A DNA stretch of 64,000 nucleotides, taken from positions 15,370,279 through 15,434,278 of the forward strand of contig OX421509.1 of NCBI GenBank assembly GCA_949126835.1, in the 5' to 3' direction. This document shows, one piece after another, positions 62,101 through 64,000 of this stretch; position 1 is the first letter of the stretch, and each line of letters starts with the position of its first letter. The position numbers and the translations under genes are program-made. This DNA comes from Anisus vortex (lineage: Eukaryota; Mollusca; Gastropoda; Planorbidae). Below the pieces are notes generated by a model. It ran no database searches. It had not been told where the DNA came from and worked only from the letters and a program-made list of their open reading frames with translations.

Positions 62101-63675
62101 GGGTCTGAAGTTGGCATTCTCAAGAACTTGCATTGGTTGCTGGACATTGTAAAGTAATACTCGTAGACCTTAGTCTCTGTTGCAGCGACACCTCAGATAT
62201 GGCAACAATGGCACCTGACATTCTGGTTATAATAAATCATGAATAGAAAATGCATTCAAACTCTACACTAAGTTATACAAGTGTATCATTTTGGCTTTCC
62301 AGATGAAACGAAAAATCTGACGCAAACCTGACAAACTTTGTAATTATAACCTAAGTCTTAAACTCAGAAGAAGTGAGCTTTCATGGGTACACAATGTGTT
62401 TTTTCTGCATCCTTTCAGACCGATGAATTCTAGTCCAATAAAAGTAATGGTTAAAATGCCATGTGCTCACCCAAGAGACCAGTACACTGAAATCTAGGTT
62501 TTCGTGGATAATTTGTTCCGAATCAAATTCGACGCAATCCAAAACCAACGAAAACCGAGGCAATTATTCTAACTAGAATCAATGTAAATCCAATTCTTTA
62601 TAGACGCTCCAAATAAATTCCAAGAACACGTTTCATATCAAATATATATTGTGTTTAATCCTTTACAAAAAAAAAAAAAAAAAAAAAAAAAGATTCATAT
62701 GAAATAGGCCCTATATATAAGAAGACTAATATTAAATAATAAAAAAAACATTAAACAAGGAATTTAGTTTTATGTTGATTTGTCTTAGTTTTATGTTGAT
62801 TTGTCTTAGTTTTATGTTGATTTGTCTTAGTTTTATGTTGATTTGTCTTAGACTATAGAAGGCGGACAGGGGGAAGAAAGGGGTGAAGATTTTATTGTTT
62901 GGAAGGGGGATTCCCTGACAAAAAGAACTTTTAATCAATCTATTCACGCCTCGTCTATTGGTCTTTGGGCACAGTTTGATCAGCGTCAGACTCAACAAAA
63001 AACCGAGGCAATCTACGTAAACAGAGACTAATTGTGTGTCAAAAAAATCGACGAAATCCGAAACCGACGAAAACCGAGGTTTGTATCCGACCGCCGTATG
63101 AAAAAAGACCAATTTGGCCTCAGCGCCGCCATACCACAGCATGGAATAACGAGGCAGGCCCCAACAGTCACTATGTGCTACACAAATGTTACACCAATAA
63201 CTGAGGGGGAAACCGAGAAAGCACATTAGCGTCCAGTAGGCAGCCTGTAAAATGCTAGTCTCGGATAAGAATGCCAAACTTGAATGATCATTCATCTCTT
63301 TCAAACGATAAGCGCGTTACTAAGAGAGAATAGTCTCGTTCTTGATGGGTTCAAGAAAATTGGTAAATGCACGAAAGTCTGAAAGGACAAGATAGATCAT
63401 AATAATATAGAGAAAGTGTCAGTTACGTTGAATTTTTATGAAGGTCTATACCGATAAAGTTTTCTTCCAATACATTTGTCTCTATTGCACATTCAGACCA
63501 ATCAAATATTTGATTGGTCATGAATAAAGTCTTTTTAATTTATGTTTATTGTGTCTGCAATGTGATATTGTACCCATTCGTTATAAACTGCTACCTATAG
63601 AACCACAAGATCTAATGACGTTGGCATCAATGGGGCTTGGGTCATCCAGTCCTGCGGCTGCACCAAGGGACATAG
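24508..63675 (+). CDS. Secreted sushi/CCP-domain protein with symmetric microexons (5' part of gene)
   Basis: I assembled this gene from GT-AG splice sites and phase. In order it encodes a signal peptide (MGTKEIVFLLLALCNQVSS), a helical segment, a Gly/Ser linker, two sushi/CCP domains with the expected Cys and Trp residues, then a long tail rich in Leu, Pro, Met, Ser and Gln. Seventeen exons plus one probable microexon sum to 1192 nt (397 codons) and end in phase 1, so the gene runs on. All introns are phase 1 except the two that cut inside the CCP domains (phases 0 and 2). CCP domains mediate protein or glycan recognition in extracellular proteins. The specific role is unknown. No homologue was recognised. 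Spanning 39 kb, its introns hold a full LTR element and several minisatellites. Confidence 0.85.
25696..25719 (+). CDS. Host gene exon 2: 24-bp microexon, end of the signal peptide
   Basis: The acceptor TTTTCTCTTACAG precedes it and the donor A|GTAAGT follows. It encodes ALCNQVSS across the junction. Phase 1 at both ends and a multiple of three. Confidence 0.8.
26455..26940 (+). mobile_element. LINE family A, internal RT fragment
   Basis: Encodes KVRLFADDCIIYRIIKT with the FADD catalytic box, then a stop, LLQKDLEDLQKWESNWSMSF, and after a frame break YLEVIINDKLSWNPHIDKVI and LVRPVLEYAASLWDPSTKEN. The last part matches 34262-34520 closely. It extends further 5' than the other family A copies. 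Dead copy in the sense strand of the host gene's intron 2. Confidence 0.85.
27254..28500 (-). mobile_element. LINE family C remnant (CR1/L2-like), antisense
   Basis: Reading the minus strand from about 28350 down to 27254, pieces in order are TRELDCMPTKLLKETLDSIL, ITKIINLSAEQGTFTTCRKT, NNYRLVSSLPFLSKVLEKAA, NKRDLIPDYQYAYRPHYSCE, then VPQGSCAGPMLYLLYAST and YADDHALK, and finally IGQPVCDLKRLQRVCHEVFS. This is the fingers-palm-thumb order of a CR1/L2-type reverse transcriptase, with stops and frameshifts throughout. Confidence 0.85.
28683..28976. repeat. Minisatellite, 32-33-bp unit
   Basis: Nine units of GTCAACACACATATCTTTCC plus AGTGGTGTTATT or ACTGGTGTTATT. CAG and CAC versions partly alternate, suggesting a dimeric ancestor. 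Variable T count shifts frame between units. Confidence 0.92.
28981..29141 (-). mobile_element. LINE family A, 3' tail fragment, antisense
   Basis: GATCTTATCTTATATTTAAC followed by TCTATAAAGAAGATTATTG, CCTACGCTCATCCGTGGTCC and GCCACTCGGGAAGAAAGAG is the reverse complement of the family A end at 34780-34960. Confidence 0.88.
30762..30940 (-). CDS. Candidate antisense first exon, weakly FLYWCH-like
   Basis: From an upstream ATG the minus strand reads MATITTTSRDVCLVDALTFT and then GRIQINKGYKYYSEDYVLSI, ending at a possible donor A|GTGAGTATG near 30746. The GYKY segment faintly resembles the start of a FLYWCH zinc finger as found in transposases. No second exon was found, so this may be a transposon fragment or chance. 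Confidence 0.2.
32083..32136. repeat. (GT)n microsatellite
   Basis: About 26 uninterrupted GT dinucleotides. Confidence 0.98.
33280..33800 (+). mobile_element. I-clade (nimbus-like) LINE, RNase H and C-terminal remnant
   Basis: Encodes VAVQWISSHCGLPGNELSDE followed by LARLGRDAP, the end of an RNase H domain with the conserved HxGxxGNExxDxLA motif. It goes on with YEQTTIFRLRTGHNKILDHQ. After a frameshift it reads CGTGLENVEHILQWCPRHRE, with the CxC..H..Q.C-type end, and in a third frame ARFLRETGLPV then a stop. This is the usual C-terminus of I-clade LINEs. Two frameshifts make it non-functional. Confidence 0.85.
33801..34261. other. Intronic stretch without gene
   Basis: Probably the untranslated 3' part of the I-clade LINE followed by AT-rich intron. 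No other signal. Confidence 0.35.
34262..34965 (+). mobile_element. LINE family A, best-preserved 3' end
   Basis: Reads FIHGKELTQTSNAKYLGVII and then DKLSWNPHIDEVIKKSNKTL, CYLTLVRPILEYAGSVWDPS, QIKKRAARFITSEYSPLTRV and SFFPSGIRAWNGLPEQTRKT, ending LTSFKTLIKMQD and a stop. The whole segment is open, about 205 codons. The tail carries TGTAATGTATAAGATAAGAT. This is the thumb and C-terminus of a CR1/L2/jockey-type LINE. It is 5'-truncated and lacks the catalytic palm. Confidence 0.88.
35172..35276 (+). repeat. Interspersed repeat, copy 2
   Basis: Second copy of the repeat at 1-95, here with seven ACAG units before AAAATGCAACTT. Confidence 0.7.
35593..35658 (+). CDS. Host gene exon 3
   Basis: 66 bp, phase 1 to phase 1. 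Encodes NTGNGTQRFQADKFLDMLSR then SF. NGT is a possible N-glycosylation site just after the predicted signal cleavage. The acceptor AATAAG is weak but a pyrimidine-rich stretch lies upstream. The donor G|GTAAGT is strong. Confidence 0.72.
35693..35745 (+). mobile_element. LINE family A tail fragment in intron 3
   Basis: ACGGATGAGCGTAGGATGCA followed by ATAATCTTCTTTGTAGAATG matches the 3' tail of family A at 34893-34930. It is a truncated relic only about 35 bp after exon 3. Confidence 0.75.
36181..36237 (+). CDS. Host gene exon 4
   Basis: 57 bp, phase 1 to 1, between acceptor ACTATTTCAG and donor A|GTAAGT. Encodes DPNVAYMDLMEALKRRIKT, predicted helical with a basic C-terminal end. Together with exon 3 it forms a short N-terminal helical region before the CCP domains. 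Confidence 0.82.
36400..36448 (+). repeat. MITE family M, terminal fragment
   Basis: AATATCAAAGACTATAATAA followed by GAGGACCGCTTGCGCTAATT matches the terminus of the complete copy at 61385-61589. Confidence 0.7.
37565..38599 (-). repeat. LTR (3' LTR in element orientation)
   Basis: 1035 bp. By eye no difference from 43471-44505. Ends GTTTCGTAACA on the + strand at 38599, after which the internal sequence GTCGCCCATACC begins. Confidence 0.93.
38600..39371 (-). other. 3' internal non-coding region of the LTR element
   Basis: AT-rich, no coding motif. On the element strand it ends TTTTGGTATGGGCGAC just before the LTR, at the place where a polypurine tract is expected. The tract is not purely purine. 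Confidence 0.5.
39372..39417 (-). pseudogene. RNase H C-terminal scrap after the deletion
   Basis: One base out of frame with the upstream protein, the minus strand reads KDNIVADTLSRM then a stop. NxVADxLSR is the canonical C-terminal signature of Ty3/gypsy RNase H. It directly follows the first RT residues, which marks the deletion junction near 39412-39440. Confidence 0.8.
39403..43065 (-). CDS. Gag-protease-integrase polyprotein, truncated at the start of RT
   Basis: 1220 codons without a stop. Residues 15-60 form a SAP-like helical repeat. 100-155 is a strong Arg/Glu-rich coiled coil (MERERE repeats). 172-340 is a capsid-like Gag region. The zinc knuckle is C390, C393, H398, C403. The protease has DTG at 541-543 and ILG near 621. 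The integrase zinc domain fits H767-X6-H774-X29-C804-X2-C807, and its core has D838, D897 and E933 (D,D35E). A GPY motif sits at 1071-1073. Residues 1150-1215 match the RT N-terminal linker (LFSDVP..TTLVTHGV, PVKQHPYRVN), then the frame ends RIGKR. Gag, protease and integrase look intact. The polymerase is absent. Confidence 0.93.
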   Translation of the reverse strand: MEATNNLTLDPEIFDLTSEQLNKMSMIQLKELAKSLGISITETRPSKTKLLQEVTECLRKQGTLIIEETTANDNINDESDDELPFPIKQRVKHTTGDLSEELKFKLELRKMELEMERERENKRIEMERERESQRIEMEREIAREKIASQERIEIARSRTSNHSNANSEADAELYKFKKHIPVFEDNSVEEFFMIFERNARDYQFPEGKKAILLRSALNKGKALDVVLSLTEEELYDYELIKNRVLLSYALTPEKYRKVFRESKKEQEQSHVDFLRQKKKYFERWIRSKGVNKDFDKLANLMLMEDFNNNIRGDVRIHLADKGVEQVETAAVMADEYVIIHSSNKFTTVDKSKFQNRDMKVEKKTINPNESYQSKRHQQSNEGPTNSKPTCSHCKRIGHTKEKCWILNGNPNKKNVVLSYVAMPKQRTHVNVKKDVRTQTEIPSANADNLTKHTYLGNLKPEIVPEIETMVFNNSNSNLSSKESISDRITMSTKHTSYKNNLDTDLIDTEIPSNCLPFIEEGTVSSIINGVTSEKNIRILRDTGAEVSLLLENTVPTSQSTYTGQDLTIQGVSRKNVQVPLHQIQLKSAYFTGNVVVGVYKSLPFKGVSLILGNDIAGDVVHSISKKKQYLNKSESFIKPICIVTRGMAQQQKSVETMSKSKIEPEIDLQATFLADILSGPSVKTTESNLSPRQLLLLEQNRDSGIKHLKKKVITEQEAEIKGNGFFLKEGILMQKWRDVKCDNDNCREGSQIVVPAIYRNDILHMAHDTPYAGHLGVNKTYRRILPYFYWPGLHRDVTKYCKSCNTCQIVGKPNQTIPVAPLKPIPAFAEPFSHLLIDCVGPLPKTKTGHQYLFTIMCTATRYPEAIPLRTINADKISDALIAFCSRYGLPKTIQSDQGSNFTSKLFNQVLKKLGIQHATSTAYHPQSQGALERYHQTLKTMLRTYCFENTEDWDRGIPFALFATRETVQESLGFSPFELVFGHSVRGPLKLLQETLLNSDEETGLVAYVEQFSNRIYHAFNHVKDNLLQAQKRMKGYYDVKARSRCFHPGDKVLMLTQLSGQPLSAKYTGPYQVLDKISDVTYIVKTPDRRKTQRLCHINMLKPYVVREEQTDIRPVSAIKTVETPPPKFKKTIIESKLQNTEALKNLNDKLAHLDSGEQTSIKGLIYDHVNLFSDVPNKTTLVTHGVVLKDDNVKPVKQHPYRVNAIQLKNNLRIGKR
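43066..43470 (-). promoter_or_regulatory. LTR element leader with putative primer binding site
   Basis: The 405 bp between the 5' LTR and the Gag start. On the element strand the LTR end CTTGTAATA is followed by AAA and TGGGTTTTGCTCGTCAGT. The TGG start and position fit a tRNA primer binding site. The tRNA is not assigned. Confidence 0.5.
43471..44505 (-). repeat. LTR (5' LTR in element orientation)
   Basis: 1035 bp. Matches 37565-38599 without a difference I could see. Promoter of the element, pointing against the host gene. Right flank ATATATATCATTGG. Confidence 0.93.
44555..44875 (-). mobile_element. LINE (family B-related) C-terminal fragment, antisense
   Basis: On the minus strand it reads LLRFKDVCKRDLKAIDVEVR, then ENLAQNKSSWRSTLHTGT and RLIAEAKRAAKKSKEHRL. 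These match the RYKDVCKRDLK and W...V..G....E.KR..... motifs in the C-terminus of the family B type LINE. A stop follows at the place of the zinc finger. Confidence 0.8.
44876..46194. other. Intronic stretch without a supported gene
   Basis: Two minus-strand open frames (45069-45350, 45642-45863) show no family motif. No splice-compatible phase 1 exon was seen. Confidence 0.4.
46195..46675. repeat. Minisatellite, about 38-bp unit
   Basis: About 12 units with GTTGACTGGAGCTCATCTTG and AATCGGACATTGATGTGT. The first units at 46195-46250 are diverged and GGACC/GGAGC variants are interspersed. Confidence 0.92.
46933..47362 (+). pseudogene. PIF1-type helicase C-terminus (Helitron remnant)
   Basis: The first frame reads GVFKEITCNGTIMIVSDFSA. 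After a shift near 47140 the next reads AFVTTINKSQRQTFDHVGVN and LLLDVAFSR. CNGTR, TINKSQGQTFDxVGxxL and LYVAFSR are the last conserved motifs of PIF1-family helicases such as those of Helitrons. No Rep domain or Helitron ends were found, so the Helitron origin is inferred. Confidence 0.8.
47469..47590 (+). repeat. MITE family M, half copy
   Basis: CAAAGACAATAATATAATGG followed by ACCGCTTGG, then TAGTTTCGGAATTTCCCATC. This matches the right half of 61385-61589 in reverse orientation over about 90 bp. Confidence 0.75.
47925..47984 (+). CDS. Host gene exon 5: linker
   Basis: 60 bp, phase 1 to 1, acceptor CTCTATCTGTAG with a long pyrimidine tract, donor T|GTAAGT. Encodes NNGSVGGLPADSEPSLMVDS, a flexible acidic linker before CCP1. 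NGS is a possible glycosylation site. Confidence 0.85.
48120..48720. repeat. Intron 5 tandem repeat with 350-bp higher order
   Basis: Units of about 36 bp (ACACTTATATTGTAAAGACA, TACTTATAATGAAGGG). The block from TCTATCCTAATGTAGAGACA at 48128 recurs at 48478, so the array was also duplicated as a 350-bp unit. Confidence 0.85.
49008..49099 (+). CDS. Host gene exon 6: first half of CCP1
   Basis: 92 bp, phase 1 to 0. Encodes LPQCPPAPPKPGATVTYTSD and then TRVVGSRAFYQ. The Cys of QCPPAP is CCP Cys I and the proline cluster is typical. The acceptor TTATTCTCAAG is slightly weak, the donor CAA|GTAAGT strong. Confidence 0.9.
49338..49691. repeat. 40-bp minisatellite running into the CCP1 3' splice site
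   Basis: About nine units (GTACGCAGCTAGTATATTTT, CTTGAATGTACAAATGTAAT). The last unit is GTACGCAGCTAATATATTTT, CTTGTATTTAG and ends exactly at the acceptor of the next exon. The polypyrimidine tract of the splice site is therefore one repeat unit. Confidence 0.92.
49692..49785 (+). CDS. Host gene exon 7: second half of CCP1
   Basis: 94 bp, phase 0 to 1. Encodes CDAGYDGRSMFIQCNNGGSW and then ATPNAWEGCKA. It supplies CCP Cys II-IV and the conserved Trp region; together with exon 6 the domain has four Cys with normal spacing. The donor G|GTTAGA is less than ideal. Confidence 0.9.
49786..50418. other. Host gene intron 7
   Basis: AT-rich intron. No gene or repeat of note was seen. Confidence 0.6.
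50419..50509 (+). CDS. Host gene exon 8: first half of CCP2
   Basis: 91 bp, phase 1 to 2, acceptor TTTATTTCATACAG. Encodes VDCGAHPPNVLHADSSYTTT and then TFGSLVKYTC plus the first two bases of a Gln codon. DCG.PP is the standard CCP start, and G..V.Y.C leads to Cys II. The donor is CA|GTAAGT, which is also the first unit of the 20-bp array that follows. Confidence 0.92.
50503..51480 (+). repeat. 20-bp minisatellite made of repeated 5' splice sites
   Basis: About 48 tandem units of CAGTAAGTAGTGGCTCCTGT. Each unit repeats TGTCA|GTAAGT, the exact exon 8 end plus donor. Common variants are GCACCTGT, CTCCTATC and TACGGGCTTC. Nearly all units keep GTAAGT intact. In the exon 8 frame the first unit continues into TGT CAG TAA, a stop. 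Confidence 0.95.
51481..52420. other. Rest of host gene intron 8
   Basis: Diverged tandem units of about 50 bp (TTTAACTACTGGAxxAxTAA, TACGTACACTTT) at 51510-51965, interrupted by the solo LTR at 51582-51753. After that, AT-rich intron leading to the acceptor TTATATTTAG. Confidence 0.65.
51582..51753. mobile_element. Solo LTR, 172 bp
   Basis: Starts TGTAGTGTATCAATTTG and ends TTAACAATATGACA, with TG..CA termini and perfect 5-bp flanks ATACA (51577-51581 and 51754-51758). It interrupts a diverged tandem repeat whose units continue on both sides. It is more GC-rich than its surroundings. The size and the 5-bp duplication fit small mollusc gypsy LTRs, but the family is not identified. Confidence 0.78.
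52421..52524 (+). CDS. Host gene exon 9: second half of CCP2
   Basis: 104 bp, phase 2 to 1. Encodes TGYKLDKPNANVTCLDTGFW and then GTPSFTCRKFDIPQ. It has Cys III, the invariant Trp and Cys IV of the sushi fold. NVT is a possible glycosylation site. Donor C|GTACGT. Confidence 0.92.
52769..53423. mobile_element. Small hAT-like element in intron 9
   Basis: Begins CACTGGCGTAGCCAAG and ends GATGCTACGCCTGTG, an inverted end related to that of hAT element 1. Flanks CTCTCTAT and ATGTCTAT match at 6 of 8 positions. No transposase was seen inside, so it is probably non-autonomous. A G-run lies at 53108-53121. Confidence 0.6.
53424..54394. other. Rest of host gene intron 9
   Basis: AT-rich intron without recognisable features, ending in the acceptor CCCTTTTTTTTTTACAG. 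Confidence 0.6.
54395..54469 (+). CDS. Host gene exon 10: Gly/Ala-rich segment
   Basis: 75 bp, phase 1 to 1, with an excellent polypyrimidine acceptor. Encodes LDMSNIAALGALFGGGGTAA and then PNTNQ. Hydrophobic and glycine-rich, right after CCP2. Donor A|GTAAGG. Confidence 0.87.
54470..56286. repeat. 44-bp minisatellite in intron 10
   Basis: Degenerate units from about 54530 give way to about 34 nearly identical 44-bp units (GTATTTGTGACACAACTTTT, AAAAGTCTTTTATGTCTGTA, TCAA) from 54787 to 56286. A TCAC variant occurs at 54920, 55448, 55580 and 55712, at spacings of 12, 3 and 3 units exactly. No indel is seen in the homogeneous part. Confidence 0.96.
56287..57564. other. Rest of host gene intron 10
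   Basis: AT-rich. At 56796-56836 the sequence TTACAGACGCTCCGTCTATA is an antisense relic of the LINE family A tail. No other gene was seen. Confidence 0.55.
57565..57762 (+). CDS. Host gene exon 11: largest exon of the tail
   Basis: 198 bp, phase 1 to 1, acceptor TTTACATCTTTAG, donor G|GTAAGT. Encodes QQLSLLQQLAAILINARQAK, then a basic Pro-rich part (TKPKRLSVPIHLFRPPPISV) and LPRDLTKLSFPSLGGKLFR. It looks like an amphipathic Leu/Gln helix followed by an extended proline region. Confidence 0.82.
57948..57971 (+). CDS. Host gene probable microexon (24 bp)
   Basis: Strong acceptor TTTTTTGCCGCAG and donor A|GTAAGC enclose 24 bp in phase 1 to 1, encoding VITNATVV. Size, phase and symmetry equal those of the other microexons. 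NAT is a possible glycosylation site. It may be an alternative exon. Confidence 0.55.
   Translation, partial: SLLMLLL
57972..60249. other. Intron before exon 12
   Basis: Contains the 40-bp minisatellite at 58288-58675. Otherwise AT-rich, with no further exon that fits phase 1. Confidence 0.55.
58288..58675. repeat. 40-bp minisatellite with 80-bp dimer pattern
   Basis: About ten units of GGGCGGACCAGTTCACTGTT, TCACAGTCAATGTTCAGGAA. In the left half these alternate with a second version (TCACAGACATTGTAGAGGTA), giving an 80-bp higher-order unit. GC-rich against an AT-rich background. Confidence 0.92.
60250..60276 (+). CDS. Host gene exon 12: 27-bp microexon
   Basis: Acceptor TTTATATTTACAG, donor A|GTAAGG, phase 1 to 1. 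Encodes DPLMAAFLK (first residue depends on the upstream exon). Confidence 0.8.
60372..60410 (+). CDS. Host gene exon 13: 39-bp microexon
   Basis: Acceptor TTGTTTTCATTTAG, donor G|GTAATT, phase 1 to 1. Encodes NMQSLPGFPGMPQ, Pro/Gly/Met-rich. The intron before it is only 95 bp. Confidence 0.82.
61087..61158 (+). CDS. Host gene exon 14: Thr-rich segment
   Basis: 72 bp, phase 1 to 1, acceptor GTTACATTTGCAG, donor C|GTAAGT. Encodes VLQTPPTTTTTQKPIIANGM and then PLGF. The Thr run suggests O-glycosylation. Confidence 0.84.
61385..61589. mobile_element. MITE family M, complete copy
   Basis: About 205 bp with inverted ends: CAAAGACTATAATGAGATGG on the left, and reading inward from the right CCAAAGATTATAATAAGATG. 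Flanked by TAATAT on both sides (61379-61384 and 61590-61595). Other copies lie at 36400, 47469 and 63896. Superfamily not assigned. Confidence 0.78.
61705..61737 (+). CDS. Host gene exon 15: 33-bp microexon
   Basis: Acceptor TTTTTATTTCAG, donor A|GTAAGC, phase 1 to 1. Encodes QLPSHLQSLLP. Confidence 0.82.
61895..61921 (+). CDS. Host gene exon 16: 27-bp microexon
   Basis: Acceptor CTATTATTTCCAG, donor A|GTAAGT, phase 1 to 1. Encodes NGLSSTQGM. Confidence 0.8.
   Translation, partial: TGYHQHKE
61922..63600. other. Intron 16
   Basis: Contains a G-run (61996-62013), an A-run (62667-62691), a 21-bp repeat (62764-62852) and short GC-richer stretches around 63040-63240. A 190-codon minus-strand frame has no recognised domain. 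No exon in the right phase was found. Confidence 0.5.
62764..62852. repeat. 21-bp minisatellite
   Basis: Four-plus copies of TTAGTTTTATGTTGATTTGTC. Confidence 0.9.
63601..63675 (+). CDS. Host gene exon 17 (last in window)
   Basis: 75 bp, phase 1 to 1, acceptor CTGCTACCTATAG, donor G|GTGAGT. Encodes KPQDLMTLASMGLGSSSPAA and then APRDIG. The phase 1 donor shows that the coding sequence continues beyond 64000. Confidence 0.83.
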
Positions 63676-63895
63676 GTGAGTATACTATAAATCTATTCGT
63701 TCTACAAGGCTAAGCAAGGGGAGGCTAGTTTTGTGCAACTCTACTGTGTTATTAAACAACTATTTCGCCATCAGGGCAAATGGACCTTTAATTTGATATT
63801 TCATCTGAAATAAAAGAAATGAGAGATCCTTCCTTTACTTTTAATAGGTAAGGATAGGAGTCGTGTTTTTTAAATTTTAGGTTGCATTCGTTTAA

Positions 63896-63960
63896 GCATA
63901 GACTATAATATACATGGACCGCTTGCTTTAGTTTTTTTTTCTATTATCTTCTTTTTTTTG
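63896..63960 (+). repeat. MITE family M, fragment
   Basis: TAGACTATAATATACATGGA followed by CCGCTTGCTTTAG matches the family terminus. A degraded GCAATTCCCGATTC segment follows. Confidence 0.65.
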
Positions 63961-64000
63961 CAATTCCCGATTCTAAATAAAGTAATTGTCATACAAGTTC

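Noticed and set aside
62186..62240. Possible exon after TCTGTTGCAG
   Set aside because: In phase 1 it reads TTPQIWQQWHLTFWL and then a stop, with no usable donor before it.
62303..62335. Possible exon after GGCTTTCCAG
   Set aside because: In the required phase it stops after NETKNLTQT and lacks a GTAAG-type donor.
62732..63304. 190-codon minus-strand frame
   Set aside because: Its end is the 21-bp minisatellite (IKLRQIN repeats) and the rest matches no family I recognise. It also lies in an intron without splice support.

Overview
The window looks like an intron-rich, AT-rich metazoan genome segment, most probably from a lophotrochozoan and plausibly a gastropod mollusc. This is an inference. 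It rests on the mix of transposons (Gmr1-like Ty3/gypsy, ZMYM1-like hAT, I-clade and CR1/L2-like LINEs, a PIF1-helicase remnant), on many minisatellites, on spliceosomal introns with GTAAG donors, and on a very frequent TAGGCCTA octamer. There is no bacterial-type gene organisation. Species cannot be fixed from the sequence alone.

Positions 1-24500 hold no host gene that I can support. They hold minisatellites (558-1215, 2818-2912, 2976-3685, 15188-15943, 19597-19814), a 1.9-kb tandem duplication (11135-14977), LINE remnants (3735-4226, 6178-6960, 16640-20040) and three hAT DNA transposons with recognisable ends: 8409-10830 and 20668-23165 have perfect 8-bp target duplications, and 16912-19185 has a 7/8 duplication and is nested inside a LINE.

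Positions 24508-63675 carry the 5' part of one host gene on the + strand, assembled here from splice sites and reading phase. It starts with a signal peptide split over two small exons. Two helical exons and a linker follow. Next come two sushi/CCP domains, each split over two exons. The last part is a chain of mostly tiny exons (24-75 bp, plus one of 198 bp), all phase 1 and multiples of three, encoding Pro/Leu/Met/Ser/Gln-rich sequence. About 397 codons are spread over 39 kb and the gene continues past the window. Its architecture resembles microexon genes: secreted, modular, and able to skip exons without losing frame.

The introns of this gene are filled with mobile and repetitive DNA. Intron 4 carries an antisense LTR retrotransposon (37565-44505) with apparently identical LTRs. 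Its 1220-codon Gag-protease-integrase frame has integrase upstream of the start of reverse transcriptase (Gmr1-like order), and an internal deletion has removed nearly all of RT-RNase H. Two minisatellites sit exactly on splice sites: a 20-bp array of about 48 units that repeats the 5' splice site of CCP2, and a 40-bp array that runs into the 3' splice site of CCP1. A 44-bp array of about 34 near-identical units fills intron 10. A 172-bp solo LTR, a small hAT-like element and a MITE family are also present.
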